A stretch of DNA of 64,000 bases from Pseudomonas sp. BSw22131. GTDB lineage: Bacteria; Pseudomonadota; Gammaproteobacteria; Pseudomonadales; Pseudomonadaceae. Each line of letters starts with the position of its first letter. Position 1 is the stretch's first letter. The notes beneath the pieces are model-generated. The model saw nothing but the letters and a program-made list of their open reading frames with translations, was not told where the DNA came from and searched no databases. The stretch is taken from the NCBI RefSeq assembly GCF_026810445.1, contig NZ_CP113949.1, positions 1,736,001 to 1,800,000 on the forward strand, written 5' to 3'. Of the stretch, positions 37,959 to 47,436 are shown piece after piece. The position numbers were made by a program, and so were the translations under genes.

Positions 37959-38677
37959 GGTGATGAGATTCCTGCTTGAGGACCGTTTTTGGCGGTCGAT
38001 TTGGATAAATAGGGGCATTACGGATTGCGCAACGCTCTTGAGGCAATACAGCGGTTGAGGGGAGTGCCCTCGGGAAATCTAAAATGTTCTGGAATGACGT
38101 GAGGGCTACGATCAGGCGCCGTGGCCGCTACACGTGGAGGGAGCAAATGGCTGACACAGCGTGCGGATTGGGGCCGAGTGAATACGGTCGGCTTTGGATG
38201 CGCAGGTGGTCATGTCGTTGTCCTTGTTTGAGGGGCGCAAGTATACGGAAGTTTGTCCCGTGCGTGTGTCTTGCGACCGATACGACCTACAGATGGGTGG
38301 GCGCTCCTAGCTCATGAACGCTCGCCATTTTTGTCTTGACGCAGAAGCGATGGTTCTGGATCGAAATCGCCTATGTAGTGTTGCGATTCGCTACGGGACA
38401 CACGATATAGGTTTTTGGGGCCGTGGTGCAACTGGGTATTTCAACAAATGCGTCCCGTTGTGACGCGCTTCAATTCTCTTTTACAGGCGCCGGGTGCGGC
38501 ACTATGAAGCGCAGGGCCTTGCATTACGCGGCGTCGCTGGCCGAGGGCTGATGTGATGCTCTGTGATGAACGAGTAGCGTGTAGGTGGAGTAAACATTTC
38601 GGACTGACAAGCGGTGGTTTTGAGTAGGTCCGTGCAGTGTTCAATAATGCCGGGCGGCTCACTCAAGCCCTTTGCAA
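37959..38677. other. Long non-coding region upstream of nrdB
   Basis: No frame here has a convincing start, composition or family match. The region separates nrdB from fic and should hold the nrdB promoter; I could not identify a NrdR box or sigma-70 promoter with confidence. Confidence 0.4.
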
Positions 38678-39277
38678 TCAATTGCCAATCGCCTGACCCA
38701 CACACCGCTCAAACACCCGCACCAACCCCGAATAATCACACCCCACGGCATCGATATTCGCCTGAATCCACTCCCGCGCTTCCACCGGCCACCAGCTGAT
38801 TTCATAACCCGCGTTCACGATGATGTGTTCGAACAGAATGCGCTGCGCCCGGCCGTTGCCTTCGCGGAAGGGGTGCACCACGTTGAGGTCTCCGAACAGT
38901 TCGGCGCTGGCGTGGATCAAGGCGGTGCGATCAAGGTCCAGAAACCAGTTGGCGTCTGCCAGCGCGTTGAACAGCTTGGTGGCTTCGGGTTCGATGCGAT
39001 GGGTGACGCAGAAGTGGGTTTCGTCTTTGGAGATATCGACGGTGCGCAGTTCACCGGCCCACTCGTAGAGATCGGAAAACAGCTGGCGGTGGATGGCTCG
39101 CAGGTAGGGTAGGTCGTAGGGCGGAGCAGAGAAATCGAGGGATTCAGCGGCGACTTCGGACAGGTCGCGTTCGGCTTGAGCCAGGGTCTTGTCGTCGGTC
39201 AGGTCCAGGCGGTTGCGTAAGACCGCAGTCCCGGGGCAGCAATATGGGTCTTGGCCCACGCCATATTTGTCGACCAT
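38678..39277 (-). CDS. fic: Fic-domain AMPylating toxin
   Basis: The 199-residue protein has the complete Fic catalytic loop HPFREGNGR at 135-143, which transfers AMP (or another nucleotide part) to target hydroxyl groups. Upstream, YLRAIHRQLFSDLYEWAGEL and THFCVTHRIEP are typical of the short bacterial Fic toxins whose known targets are DNA gyrase and topoisomerase IV. There is no internal inhibitory helix, so inhibition must come in trans. The ATG overlaps the stop of the upstream 56-residue antitoxin gene (ATGA). The pair is wedged between nrdA and nrdB. Confidence 0.93.
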   Translation of the reverse strand: MVDKYGVGQDPYCCPGTAVLRNRLDLTDDKTLAQAERDLSEVAAESLDFSAPPYDLPYLRAIHRQLFSDLYEWAGELRTVDISKDETHFCVTHRIEPEATKLFNALADANWFLDLDRTALIHASAELFGDLNVVHPFREGNGRAQRILFEHIIVNAGYEISWWPVEAREWIQANIDAVGCDYSGLVRVFERCVGQAIGN

Positions 39278-39447
39278 CAGGCCGATTTTTTGCGGTAGGT
39301 TTTCAGCAGTTCTTCGCGGGAGAGGAGGCGGCGTTCAGCGTCGAGCGGGGTGCTCTCGAAACCTTCCAGGCGCAGGCTGGCGGCGTAGTTGGAGCGGCGC
39401 GTTTTGGCGCAGTAGGCTTTCTTGGCATCTAGAGAGGGGGCTGGCAT
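39277..39447 (-). CDS. yhfG: YhfG-family antitoxin of Fic
   Basis: With ATG 39447 (AGGAG 9 bases upstream) the product has 56 residues and fits the YhfG/FicA family. The inhibitory motif [S/T]xxxE[G/N] is visible as SLRLEG at 24-29, in SNYAASLRLEGFESTPLD. Its Glu would block the ATP gamma-phosphate site of the Fic protein. The stop overlaps the fic start, the usual order of antitoxin before toxin. The frame is open to 39549, but that extension crosses a hairpin and a REP. Confidence 0.9.
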   Translation of the reverse strand: MPAPSLDAKKAYCAKTRRSNYAASLRLEGFESTPLDAERRLLSREELLKTYRKKSA

Positions 39448-39492
39448 TGGGCGTTCTCCTGGATTTAAGAATTCGAGTGTAGCGTAAACGCA

Positions 39493-39518
39493 AACCGGGA
39501 GCATTAGGGCTCCCGGTT
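39493..39518 (-). terminator. Hairpin after nrdA (possible terminator)
   Basis: AACCGGGAGC (39493-39502) and GCTCCCGGTT (39509-39518) form a 10-bp stem between the nrdA stop and the yhfG start. On the minus strand TTTGCGTTT follows, a weak U-tract. Confidence 0.6.
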
Positions 39519-39538
39519 GGCGGTGTTGCTTTAAAAGC

Positions 39539-39560
39539 ATCGCGGGCAAGCGCGCTCCTA
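39539..39560 (+). repeat. Single REP sequence
   Basis: ATCGCGGGCAAGCGCGCTCCTA matches one arm of the window's REPIN pairs; no clear partner was found. Confidence 0.7.
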
Positions 39561-39651
39561 AAAAGTGGGGGCTGCCTTAAGAGCATCGTCCGGATGCGGC
39601 CCAGACCAAGCTCCCTCCCACAGTTCATGTGGCAGGGAGCATCAGCGGGTG

Positions 39652-42561
39652 TTACTGGCAGGCTTCGCAGTCTGGCTCGTCGATGGCGCAGGCCTTTGGC
39701 ACGGGTGCCGGGCCTGGCGATGCTTCGGCGTGCGTTGGTGCTGCAAGTGAAGACTCGTCCGGGCCGTGACCGCCGCTCGATACTGCGTTGAGCTTGCTGG
39801 TGCTGATGGTCGATTTCTCGGTGCTGGTCGCGGCCAGGGCACGGAGGTAGTAAGTGGTTTTCAGACCACGGTACCAAGCCATGCGGTAGGTCACGTCCAG
39901 CTTCTTGCCCGATGCGCCGGCGATGTACAGGTTCAGCGACTGAGCCTGATCGATCCACTTCTGACGACGGCTGGCCGCATCAACGATCCACTTGGTGTCC
40001 ACTTCGAAGGCGGTCGCGTAGAGCTCTTTGAGTTCCTGCGGGATGCGCTCGATTTGCTGCACCGAACCGTCGTAGTACTTCAGGTCGTTGATCATGACCG
40101 AATCCCACAGGCCGCGCGCTTTGAGGTCGCGAACCAGGTACGGGTTGATCACGGTGAACTCGCCGGACAGGTTCGACTTCACGTACAGGTTTTGATAGGT
40201 CGGTTCGATCGACTGCGACACGCCAGTGATGTTGGCGATGGTGGCGGTCGGTGCGATGGCCATGATGTTGGAGTTACGAATGCCTTTCTGAACACGGGCG
40301 CGAACCGGTGCCCAATCCAGAGATTCGTTCAGGTCCACATCGATGTACTTCTGGCCACGTTGCTCGATCAGGATCTGTTGCGAATCCAGCGGCAGGATGC
40401 CCTTGGACCACAGCGAACCCTGGAACGTCTCGTAAGCGCCGCGCTCGTCGGCCAGATCACACGAAGCCTGGATCGCGAAGTAGCTGACGGCCTCCATGGA
40501 TTTGTCGGCGAATTCAACTGCTGCGTCCGAACCGTAAGCAATGTGCTGCAGGTACAAAGCGTCCTGGAAGCCCATGATGCCCAGGCCTACCGGGCGGTGG
40601 CGGAAGTTGGAGTTCTTCGCTTGCGGCACCGAGTAGTAGTTGATGTCGATCACGTTGTCGAGCATACGCACAGCGGTGTCGATGGTGCGCTTGAGCTTGG
40701 TGGTGTCCAGCTTGCCGTCGACGATGTGGTTCGGCAGGTTGATCGAGCCCAGGTTGCAGACCGCGATCTCGTCCTTGTTGGTGTTCAGGGTGATCTCGGT
40801 GCACAGGTTCGAGCTGTGAACCACGCCCACGTGCTGCTGCGGGCTGCGCAGGTTGCACGGGTCTTTGAAGGTCAGCCAAGGGTGGCCGGTTTCAAACAGC
40901 ATGGACAGCATCTTGCGCCACAGGTCTTTGGCCTGAAGGGTCTTGAACAGTTTGACCTTGCCTGGGTACTCGGTCAGCGCTTCGTAGTACTCGTAGCGCT
41001 CTTCGAAGGCTTTACCGGTCAGGTCGTGCAGGTCCGGGACTTCGGATGGCGAGAACAGGGTCCACTTGCCGTCATCGAAGACACGCTTCATGAACAGGTC
41101 AGGGATCCAGTTGGCGGTGTTCATGTCGTGGGTACGACGACGATCATCACCGGTGTTCTTGCGCAGCTCGATGAACTCTTCGATGTCCATGTGCCAGGTT
41201 TCCAGGTACGCACACACAGCGCCTTTGCGCTTGCCGCCCTGGTTGACTGCAACAGCGGTGTCGTTGACCACTTTCAGGAACGGCACAACGCCTTGCGATT
41301 TGCCGTTGGTGCCCTTGATGTAAGAGCCCAACGCGCGAACCGGCGTCCAGTCGTTGCCCAGACCGCCTGCGAATTTGGACAGCATGGCGTTGTCGTGGAT
41401 CGCGTGGTAGATGCCCGACAGGTCATCCGGCACGGTGGTCAGGTAGCAGCTCGACAGCTGTGGACGCAGGGTGCCGGCGTTGAACAGTGTCGGGGTCGAA
41501 GCCATGTAGTCGAAGGACGACAACAGGTTGTAGAACTCGATGGCACGGTCTTCACGGGCTTTCTCTTCGATTGCCAGGCCCATGGCCACGCGCATGAAGA
41601 AGATCTGCGGCAGTTCGAAACGGATACCGTCCTTGTGGATGAAGTAACGGTCGTACAGGGTTTGCAGGCCCAGGTACGTGAACTGTTGGTCGCGCTCGTG
41701 GTTGATCGCCTTGCCCAGTTTTTCCAGGTCGAAGGTGGCCAGGATCGGGTTCAGCAGTTCGTACTGGATGCCTTTGGCGATGTAGGCCGGCAGTGCTTTG
41801 GCGTACAGGTCGACCATTTCGTGGTGAGTCGCGCTCTCGGCAACTTCCAGGAAGCCCAGGCCTTCGGCGCGCAGGGTGTCCATCAACAGGCGGGCGGTCA
41901 CGAACGAGTAGTTCGGCTCACGCTCGACCAGGGTGCGCGCGGTCATCACCAGCGCAGTGTTGACGTCTTTCAGCGCAACGCCGTCGTACAGGTTTTTCAG
42001 GGTTTCAGTCTGGATCAGGTCGGCATCGACCTCGGCCAGGCCTTCACACGCTTCGGTAACGATGGTGTTGAGGCGGCCCATGTCCAGCGGCGCAACGCTG
42101 CCGTCGGCGCGAGTGATACGGATCGACGGGTGGGCCTGAACAGGCTCTTCACTGACACGATGCGCACGCTCTTTGGAGCGGTCGTTGCGATAGATCACGT
42201 AGTCGCGAGCCACTTTCTGCTCGCCAGCGCGCATCAGCGCCAGTTCTACCTGATCCTGGATTTCTTCGATGTGAATAGTGCCGCCGGACGGCATGCGGCG
42301 CTTGAAGGTGGCGGTGACTTGTTCGGTCAGGCGGGCAACGGTGTCGTGGATGCGCGACGACGCGGCGGCATTACCGCCTTCAACTGCAAGAAACGCTTTG
42401 GTGATGGCAACGGTGATCTTGTCGTCGGTGTAGGCCACGACAGTGCCGTTACGCTTGATCACACGCAGTTGACCCGGCGCGGTGGCGGACAGATCCTGCT
42501 GGGTCTCACCTGTCTGCGGCGCTTTGGCCTGCGGATTCTCGCGAGTTGTGTCTGTTTGCAT
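39652..42561 (-). CDS. nrdA: Class Ia ribonucleotide reductase alpha subunit
   Basis: The enzyme has 969 residues (ATG 42561, GGAGA 7 bases upstream). An N-terminal ATP-cone (QLRVIKRNGTVVAYTDDKIT) and a second cone-like segment (SIRITRADGSVAPLDMGRLN) come before the barrel, typical of large Pseudomonas NrdA. Catalytic elements are visible: SSCYL (first redox Cys), SSNLCTEI (Asn/Cys/Glu), CNLGSINL (second redox Cys) and the C-terminal CEACQ that re-reduces the active site through thioredoxin. It supplies dNTPs in aerobic growth with NrdB. The 5' region has two NrdR-like boxes and a DnaA box, implying NrdR repression and DnaA control. Confidence 0.97.
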   Translation of the reverse strand: MQTDTTRENPQAKAPQTGETQQDLSATAPGQLRVIKRNGTVVAYTDDKITVAITKAFLAVEGGNAAASSRIHDTVARLTEQVTATFKRRMPSGGTIHIEEIQDQVELALMRAGEQKVARDYVIYRNDRSKERAHRVSEEPVQAHPSIRITRADGSVAPLDMGRLNTIVTEACEGLAEVDADLIQTETLKNLYDGVALKDVNTALVMTARTLVEREPNYSFVTARLLMDTLRAEGLGFLEVAESATHHEMVDLYAKALPAYIAKGIQYELLNPILATFDLEKLGKAINHERDQQFTYLGLQTLYDRYFIHKDGIRFELPQIFFMRVAMGLAIEEKAREDRAIEFYNLLSSFDYMASTPTLFNAGTLRPQLSSCYLTTVPDDLSGIYHAIHDNAMLSKFAGGLGNDWTPVRALGSYIKGTNGKSQGVVPFLKVVNDTAVAVNQGGKRKGAVCAYLETWHMDIEEFIELRKNTGDDRRRTHDMNTANWIPDLFMKRVFDDGKWTLFSPSEVPDLHDLTGKAFEERYEYYEALTEYPGKVKLFKTLQAKDLWRKMLSMLFETGHPWLTFKDPCNLRSPQQHVGVVHSSNLCTEITLNTNKDEIAVCNLGSINLPNHIVDGKLDTTKLKRTIDTAVRMLDNVIDINYYSVPQAKNSNFRHRPVGLGIMGFQDALYLQHIAYGSDAAVEFADKSMEAVSYFAIQASCDLADERGAYETFQGSLWSKGILPLDSQQILIEQRGQKYIDVDLNESLDWAPVRARVQKGIRNSNIMAIAPTATIANITGVSQSIEPTYQNLYVKSNLSGEFTVINPYLVRDLKARGLWDSVMINDLKYYDGSVQQIERIPQELKELYATAFEVDTKWIVDAASRRQKWIDQAQSLNLYIAGASGKKLDVTYRMAWYRGLKTTYYLRALAATSTEKSTISTSKLNAVSSGGHGPDESSLAAPTHAEASPGPAPVPKACAIDEPDCEACQ

Positions 42562-42924
42562 GGGTGTCTCCACGTTCTTTAAGTATGTTGGGCCACTGCG
42601 TGCGCAGCGTTGCGTCTTGAGGCCGTTCACCGACCAGTACCGGCCGTAACGACTTCAATAGGCACGGGGAAGAGTGATGGCCTGCTTCCCTGGCTTTCGA
42701 AGTCCAAAAAGGCCACGGACATGGTCCGTGGCCCCGAAATAGCGATAAGCAGATTGCCTGAGTTGTGTTGCAACCGTTGTGCCGTGAAGCGCCGATCAGA
42801 TGGCTTTTGCAGCAGCCATTCGCGTGTGCGGTATGGCAGTAGAAACAGCGGGGGATTCAGCCCGTTTGACCCAAGAAAAGTGCTTGAAAATACACGCTGA
42901 CTTATGGTTGGGTTTTCGAGTAAA

Positions 42925-42940
42925 ACCCTACATGTAGGGT
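42925..42940 (-). promoter_or_regulatory. NrdR-like box 1 upstream of nrdA
   Basis: ACCCTACATGTAGGGT is a perfect 16-bp palindrome matching 12 of 16 positions of the NrdR consensus (ACACWATATATWGTGT). It lies about 365 bp upstream of the nrdA ATG. Confidence 0.65.
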
Positions 42941-42956
42941 CTGCATCCGCCAAGGG

Positions 42957-42972
42957 CTACAAGATAATGCGT
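42957..42972 (-). promoter_or_regulatory. NrdR-like box 2 upstream of nrdA
   Basis: CTACAAGATAATGCGT matches 11-12 of 16 consensus positions. It is exactly 32 bp from box 1, the three-helical-turn spacing usual for NrdR box pairs. Confidence 0.55.
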
Positions 42973-42999
42973 TTTGGACACCAATTGCAACGTGTCACC

Positions 43000-43008
43000 T
43001 GTGGATAA
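43000..43008 (-). promoter_or_regulatory. DnaA box upstream of nrdA
   Basis: TGTGGATAA on the plus strand is TTATCCACA on the nrdA strand, a perfect high-affinity DnaA box. It sits 28 bp beyond NrdR box 2. DnaA control of nrdAB is known in E. coli. Confidence 0.65.
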
Positions 43009-43342
43009 ACTTGTGTGTAATTTGTGTGTGAAAGCATGAAAAGCCGTGTAGGCCGCAGCCCCGCTGGATTGCGCCGTTGGTCATCCATTTGCAGCTTTTT
43101 TTATCAGGCCGCGCTGTTTTTTGAGGGCGCGAACGCTATCACAAAATGGGGCGCTGGCAAGGTCGATTTTGGTGCGGTTGGGATGTTGTGTGACAGGGTG
43201 GCCGCGTTGCTACACTCGCTGGCCGCAATACCCTGTAAGAGCCAACTTGTTGGCGAGGCGATTGTGTGGCTAATCAGATAAACCGCCTCGCGAATGAATT
43301 CGCTCCTACAGACTTGCGCTTGGGTGGCAGCGATAACCTGTA
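43009..43342. other. Upstream of nrdA, with a REPIN, up to the IS1182 element
   Basis: No gene is evident. A REPIN at 43233-43311 fills the right part. Confidence 0.4.
43233..43311 (+). repeat. REPIN of the GCCAACTTGTTGGCGAGG type
   Basis: TGTAAGAGCCAACTTGTTGG at the left and GCGAATGAATTCGCTCCTAC at the right are repeated almost base for base at 44935-45012, on the other side of the IS1182 element. Confidence 0.85.
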
Positions 43343-44934
43343 CAGACCGTGTGAAAACCAGATAACCAGCAGCTAACCAAAAAAATGCCCCGATCACCTC
43401 GGGCATTTCCCATTTATACAGAGAGAAAAAAGGCCTTCCTCAGGCCAGCAACTCAATCATTCGGCGCACGCCCAGCACGTTGATAGCCCTTTTCAGGTTA
43501 TAGGCGTTTATCGCAAGCGCCATTTCCGTTCGCGCACCCTTTAGCTGGCGAAGCAAGAACCGGCCATTGCCGTAGATCCATTGTTTGAGGTTGCCAAACG
43601 GGTGTTCGACGATGCTTCTTCGGGCATCAACCATCTCAGGATGTGCCTGCATTCGCTGCTTCATCCTTTCAAAAGCTTCTTCGTGAACGTGTCGCTTGAT
43701 CGAGCGATAGCGGCTCTTGGTGCATCGATGTTTAAGGGGGCAGGAGCCGCAGTCATTAGCGTTTGCGCGGTAGATTCGCTGTCCCTTGTTCAGTTGCAGC
43801 AGGGGCAATAACGCCCGGCCGGGCATTGGTAGCGGTCGTTTTGCTGGTCGTAGTTGAAATCGTCCCGGCCAAAAAAAGTGGGGTCTTCAATGTTGTTGCC
43901 CCGATTAATCGGTACGTACGCCGTGATGCCGGCGTCATCACAGGCCTGAAAATGCTCGCCGTTTGAATAGCCGGCATCTGCAGTAACGGTCAGATTCGGT
44001 TGTTCAAGGACTTCCTGAGTCGCTTTTGCCATCGGCTCCAGTTGCTTGCGATCATCGCCTTCCTGAGTCACTTCGTGGTGCACGATCAGGCTGTTTTCAG
44101 CGTCGACTGCGGTCTGCACGTTGTAGGCAACGGCCATGCCCTGCGGGGCTCGCATCATCCGCGCGTCGCTTTCGGTGCTGATGAATTGGGTGATCTGCAG
44201 TTCGTCCATCAGCGCCTGGCAGGTCAGGTAGTCGTCCCGTTTGGCGGTCAGTTTTGCCAGCACCGTTTTAACAGCGCTTCGATCAACCGCCTCTTCATTT
44301 TCGTCGCTGTCTGCACTGTCCAGATCCTCTAGATACTTGGCTATGCGGCGATCCATTTTTTCCTGATCGCGCTTGAGGTGCTTGGTGCTGATGTGACGAC
44401 GGGCCGAAGCGACAGCCTTGAATTTGCTGCCATCAATGGCGACCAGATCACCTTTGACCAAGCCTGCGGTTCGGCAGAACTGAACAAACGCGCGGCAGGT
44501 TGCAGAGAACGCGGTAGCGTTATCCTTGCGGAAGTCGGCGATGGTTTTGAAGTCCGGCGCGAGGCGGTTGAGCAGCCACATGACTTCGATGTTGCGTTGG
44601 CACTCAGCTTCGAGCCGGCGCGAAGACCGTATGCGCTGGAAGTAGCCATAGATGTAGAGCTTGAGCAGATCGGCGGGGTTGTAAGGTGGACGTCCGTTGC
44701 CTTTGGGGATGGCTTTATCAAACCCAGAACCCGGAGATCAAGGCGCGAAACATAGGCATCAATGACCCGGACGAGATGGTCTTCGGGAATGACTTCGTCG
44801 ATGGAAACCGGAAACAGGCTGGTCTGGTTTCGAGATTCGCCCTGGATGTACGCCATAAGAAAATGCCCCGCATCTTTCGATGCGGGGCATTTTCTTAGAT
44901 CTGGGGCGGGTTGGCTAGGTTTTCACACAGTCTG
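43343..44934 (-). mobile_element. IS1182-family insertion sequence with 4-bp target duplication
   Basis: The ends CAGACCGTGTGAAAACC (43343-43359) and GGTTTTCACACAGTCTG (44918-44934) are inverted with one mismatch. TGTA flanks both sides (43339-43342 and 44935-44938), a 4-bp target duplication. Inner hairpins near both ends (ATGCCCCGA/TCGGGCAT at about 43387, GAAAATGCCCCGCATC and its inverse at about 44850-44895) probably insulate the element. The transposase gene is frameshifted. Confidence 0.88.
43440..44856 (-). pseudogene. IS1182-family transposase, two frameshifts
   Basis: The N-terminus (MAYIQGESRNQTSLFPVSID, EDHLVRVIDAYVSRLDLRVL) leaves frame near 44720, where the family sequence FDKAIPKGNGRPPYNPADLL continues in another frame. 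The middle frame (to 43790) holds VMWLLNRLAPDFKTIADFRK, AIDGSKFKAV and TVTADAGYSNGEHF, including the DDE Asp residues. A second break near 43810 (in CPAGR) shifts the end to the frame of LLPLLQLNKGQRIYRANAND and the final EHPFGNLKQW Glu region. Each break is explained by one base. Confidence 0.85.
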
Positions 44935-45012
44935 TGTAGGAGCCAACTTGTTGGCGAGGCGATTGTGAGGCTAATCGGATAAACCGCCTTGCGAATGAAT
45001 TCGCTCCTACAG
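44935..45012 (+). repeat. REPIN of the GCCAACTTGTTGGCGAGG type, IS1182 target
   Basis: TGTAGGAGCCAACTTGTTGG through to GCGAATGAATTCGCTCCTAC. Its first four bases, TGTA, are the target duplication of the adjacent IS1182 element. Confidence 0.85.
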
Positions 45013-45058
45013 AATCGGCGCCTTCTATTAATAAGAAAAACACCCGGAGACACGCCCC

Positions 45059-45796
45059 GTGCAGCAAGAACCCTGGCAGGTGCTGATCGTCGAGGATGAC
45101 CGGCGGCTGGCCGAACTGACGCGTGATTACCTCGAAAACCACGGCCTGCGCGTCACCCTCGAAGGCGATGGCGCGAAGGCGGCGGCACGCATCATCGATG
45201 AGCAGCCCGATCTGGTGATTCTGGATTTGATGCTGCCTGGCGAAGATGGGCTGAGCATATGCCGCCGCGTACGTGATCGATATGACGGCCCCATTTTGAT
45301 GCTGACTGCGCGCACCGACGACACCGATCAGGTGCAGGGCCTGGACATGGGCGCTGACGATTTCGTCTGCAAGCCGGTTCATCCACGGGTCTTGCTGGCG
45401 CGCATCCACGCCTTGTTGCGTCGCAGCGAGCCCATGCAGCCGGTGCTGGCAACGCAGCGGCGTCTGGTGTTCGGCCCGTTGGTGGTGGACAGCGACCTGC
45501 GCGAGGCGTGGCTCAATGAACAGAGCATCGAGCTGACCAGTGCCGAGTTCGACCTGTTATGGCTGCTGGTCGCCAACGCCGGGCGCATCTTGTCTCGGGA
45601 GGAGATTTTTACGGCCCTGCGCGGCGTCGGTTACGACGGCCAGGATCGCTCCATCGACGTGCGTATTTCGCGCATCCGTCCGCGTATCGGCGACGACCCC
45701 GTTCATCCACGCCTGATCAAGACCATCCGCAGCAAGGGCTACCTGTTCGTGCCGCAAGCGGCGAGAGACCTGAACACCTGCGTGCCTGATCGATGA
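45059..45796 (+). CDS. rstA: OmpR-family response regulator (RstA-like)
   Basis: The 245-residue protein has a receiver domain (about 8-120) with acidic pair ED at 12-13, phospho-acceptor Asp56 in LVILDLMLPGEDG and Lys in CKPVHP. A winged-helix DNA-binding domain (about 140-235; TSAEFDLLWLLVANAGRILS, GYDGQDRSIDVRISRIR) follows. The start is GTG 45059, with CGGAGA 8 bases upstream. The stop overlaps the sensor kinase start by 4 bp. The pair next to nrdA matches PA1157-PA1158 in PAO1 by my recollection. RstA is the nearest named family; the regulon here is unknown. Confidence 0.85.
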   Translation: MQQEPWQVLIVEDDRRLAELTRDYLENHGLRVTLEGDGAKAAARIIDEQPDLVILDLMLPGEDGLSICRRVRDRYDGPILMLTARTDDTDQVQGLDMGADDFVCKPVHPRVLLARIHALLRRSEPMQPVLATQRRLVFGPLVVDSDLREAWLNEQSIELTSAEFDLLWLLVANAGRILSREEIFTALRGVGYDGQDRSIDVRISRIRPRIGDDPVHPRLIKTIRSKGYLFVPQAARDLNTCVPDR

Positions 45797-47436
45797 ACTC
45801 CATTTTCCTACGCATCTACGGCGGCATGCTTGGCGTGCTGGTGCTGGTGGCCTTGCTCGGGGTGTTGACGCTGCACTTGGTCAACAGCGTGCGCACCGAG
45901 CAATACCGCGAGCACCTGGCCCACGGCACGTTCACGCTGATGGCGGACAACCTCAAGCCCATGGGCCCGATTGATCGTGGACGCGCACTGGCGGTGTGGG
46001 AACGGTTGCTGGGCATCCCGCTGAAGCTGGAAACCGCCGAGCAGGCTCACCTCGATGGCGGCAGTCGCAATCGCCTGAGCCGTGGGCATGTGGTGGTGGA
46101 ACAGACCGGGCCGCACGCCGCGAGAGTGTTTCGGCAAGTGGAGGAGGGCGCGCCGGGCCAGTCCGGGGCCTTGTTGCTGAGCGGCGAAGTGCGGCAGATC
46201 AGCGAACAACTGGCCCGCGCCACCCTTTATCTGCTGGTCGATGAACTGGTGCGCTCGCCGGTGGACGAGCAGCCGATGCACCTGGAAGCCCTGCGCCGCA
46301 GCAAAGGTTTCGGCTTTGATATGCACTTGGTCACGCTCGATCAGCTGGACGTCGACGATGACCAGCGCCGACGCATCGCCGAGGGCGACACGGTGATGGC
46401 GCTGGGCAAGGGTGGCGATTCGATCCGGGTGTTGTCCGGCGTCGGTAAAACCCCGTGGGTGCTTGAGCTGGGTCCGCTGTACCAGATGAACCCTTATCCG
46501 CCGCAGCTGTTGATACTGATCGCGTTGCTGGGGCTGTGCTTCATCGGGCTGGTGGTTTATTTGCTGGTGCGACGCCTCGAGCGCCGCTTGCTCGGGCTGG
46601 AAGCCGCCGCCACGCAGATCGCCCAAGGCAGCCTCGACACCCGCGTGCCCTCGGCTGGCAGCGATTCGGTGGGGCGACTTGCAACGGCGTTCAACGGCAT
46701 GGCCGAGCACTTGCAGCGCGCGTTGACCATCCAGCGCGAAATGGTGCGCGCTGTGTCTCACGAGTTGCGCACGCCAGTGGCGCGTCTGCGTTTCGGGCTG
46801 GAAATGATTGGCGACGCAGCGACCCCCGAGGCGCGGCAGAAGTACATGGCCGGCATGGACAACGATATTCAGGACCTCGACAAGCTGGTGGACGAGATGC
46901 TGACGTATGCGCGACTGGAGCAGGGTTCGCCGACCCTGAATTTCCAGCGCGTCGATCTGGAAGGGTTGATCCACCAGGTGATCGAAGAGTTGGCGCCGTT
47001 GCGCGCCGATGTGCGTGTCTCGTTCGGGGAAAGCCTCAAGGGCATGCCGCTTGAGGGCGAATGCGAGGGAGATCAGCGTTGGGTGCACGCCGAGCCGCGC
47101 TATCTGCACCGGGCGTTGCAGAATCTGGTGAGCAACGCCATTCGCCATGCCGAATCCGAGGTGTGCATCAGTTATCAACTGGTACAGGAGCGCTGCCGTA
47201 TTGACGTGGAGGATGACGGGCCCGGCGTGCCGGAAAGCGCGTGGGAGCGGATTTTTACACCGTTCATGCGCCTAGACGACAGCCGCACGCGGGCCTCGGG
47301 CGGCCATGGGCTGGGGTTGTCGATTGTGCGGCGGATCATTTACTGGCACGACGGCCGCGCTTTGATTGGGCGCAGTGAGCGACTGGGCGGCGCGTGCTTC
47401 AGCCTGACATGGCCACGTCGGCAGGATGGCGCATGA
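45793..47436 (+). CDS. rstB: Sensor histidine kinase (RstB-like)
   Basis: The kinase has 547 residues, with two membrane helices (about 8-30 and 238-260) around a periplasmic sensor of about 205 residues. HAMP (about 262-312), a HisKA domain with phospho-acceptor His323 in AVSHELRTPVARL, and an HATPase domain with NLVSNAIRHA, VEDDGPGVPE and GGHGLGLSIVRRI follow. The long periplasmic part is as in RstB; the signal sensed is unknown. The gene overlaps its regulator upstream and the fhuF remnant downstream (ATGA). Confidence 0.88.
   Translation: MNSIFLRIYGGMLGVLVLVALLGVLTLHLVNSVRTEQYREHLAHGTFTLMADNLKPMGPIDRGRALAVWERLLGIPLKLETAEQAHLDGGSRNRLSRGHVVVEQTGPHAARVFRQVEEGAPGQSGALLLSGEVRQISEQLARATLYLLVDELVRSPVDEQPMHLEALRRSKGFGFDMHLVTLDQLDVDDDQRRRIAEGDTVMALGKGGDSIRVLSGVGKTPWVLELGPLYQMNPYPPQLLILIALLGLCFIGLVVYLLVRRLERRLLGLEAAATQIAQGSLDTRVPSAGSDSVGRLATAFNGMAEHLQRALTIQREMVRAVSHELRTPVARLRFGLEMIGDAATPEARQKYMAGMDNDIQDLDKLVDEMLTYARLEQGSPTLNFQRVDLEGLIHQVIEELAPLRADVRVSFGESLKGMPLEGECEGDQRWVHAEPRYLHRALQNLVSNAIRHAESEVCISYQLVQERCRIDVEDDGPGVPESAWERIFTPFMRLDDSRTRASGGHGLGLSIVRRIIYWHDGRALIGRSERLGGACFSLTWPRRQDGA

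Noticed and set aside
38084..38317. A 77-codon plus-strand frame upstream of nrdB
   Set aside because: It has no ribosome binding site, an Arg/Cys/Trp-rich composition and no family resemblance, and lies in the expected nrdB promoter region.
39766..42582. A 938-codon plus-strand frame opposite nrdA
   Set aside because: It is fully antisense to nrdA; the protein is Val/Gln/His-rich without domains. It exists only because of third-position GC bias.
45808..47178. A 456-codon minus-strand frame opposite the RstB-like kinase
   Set aside because: It is a shadow of a kinase gene with all catalytic motifs.
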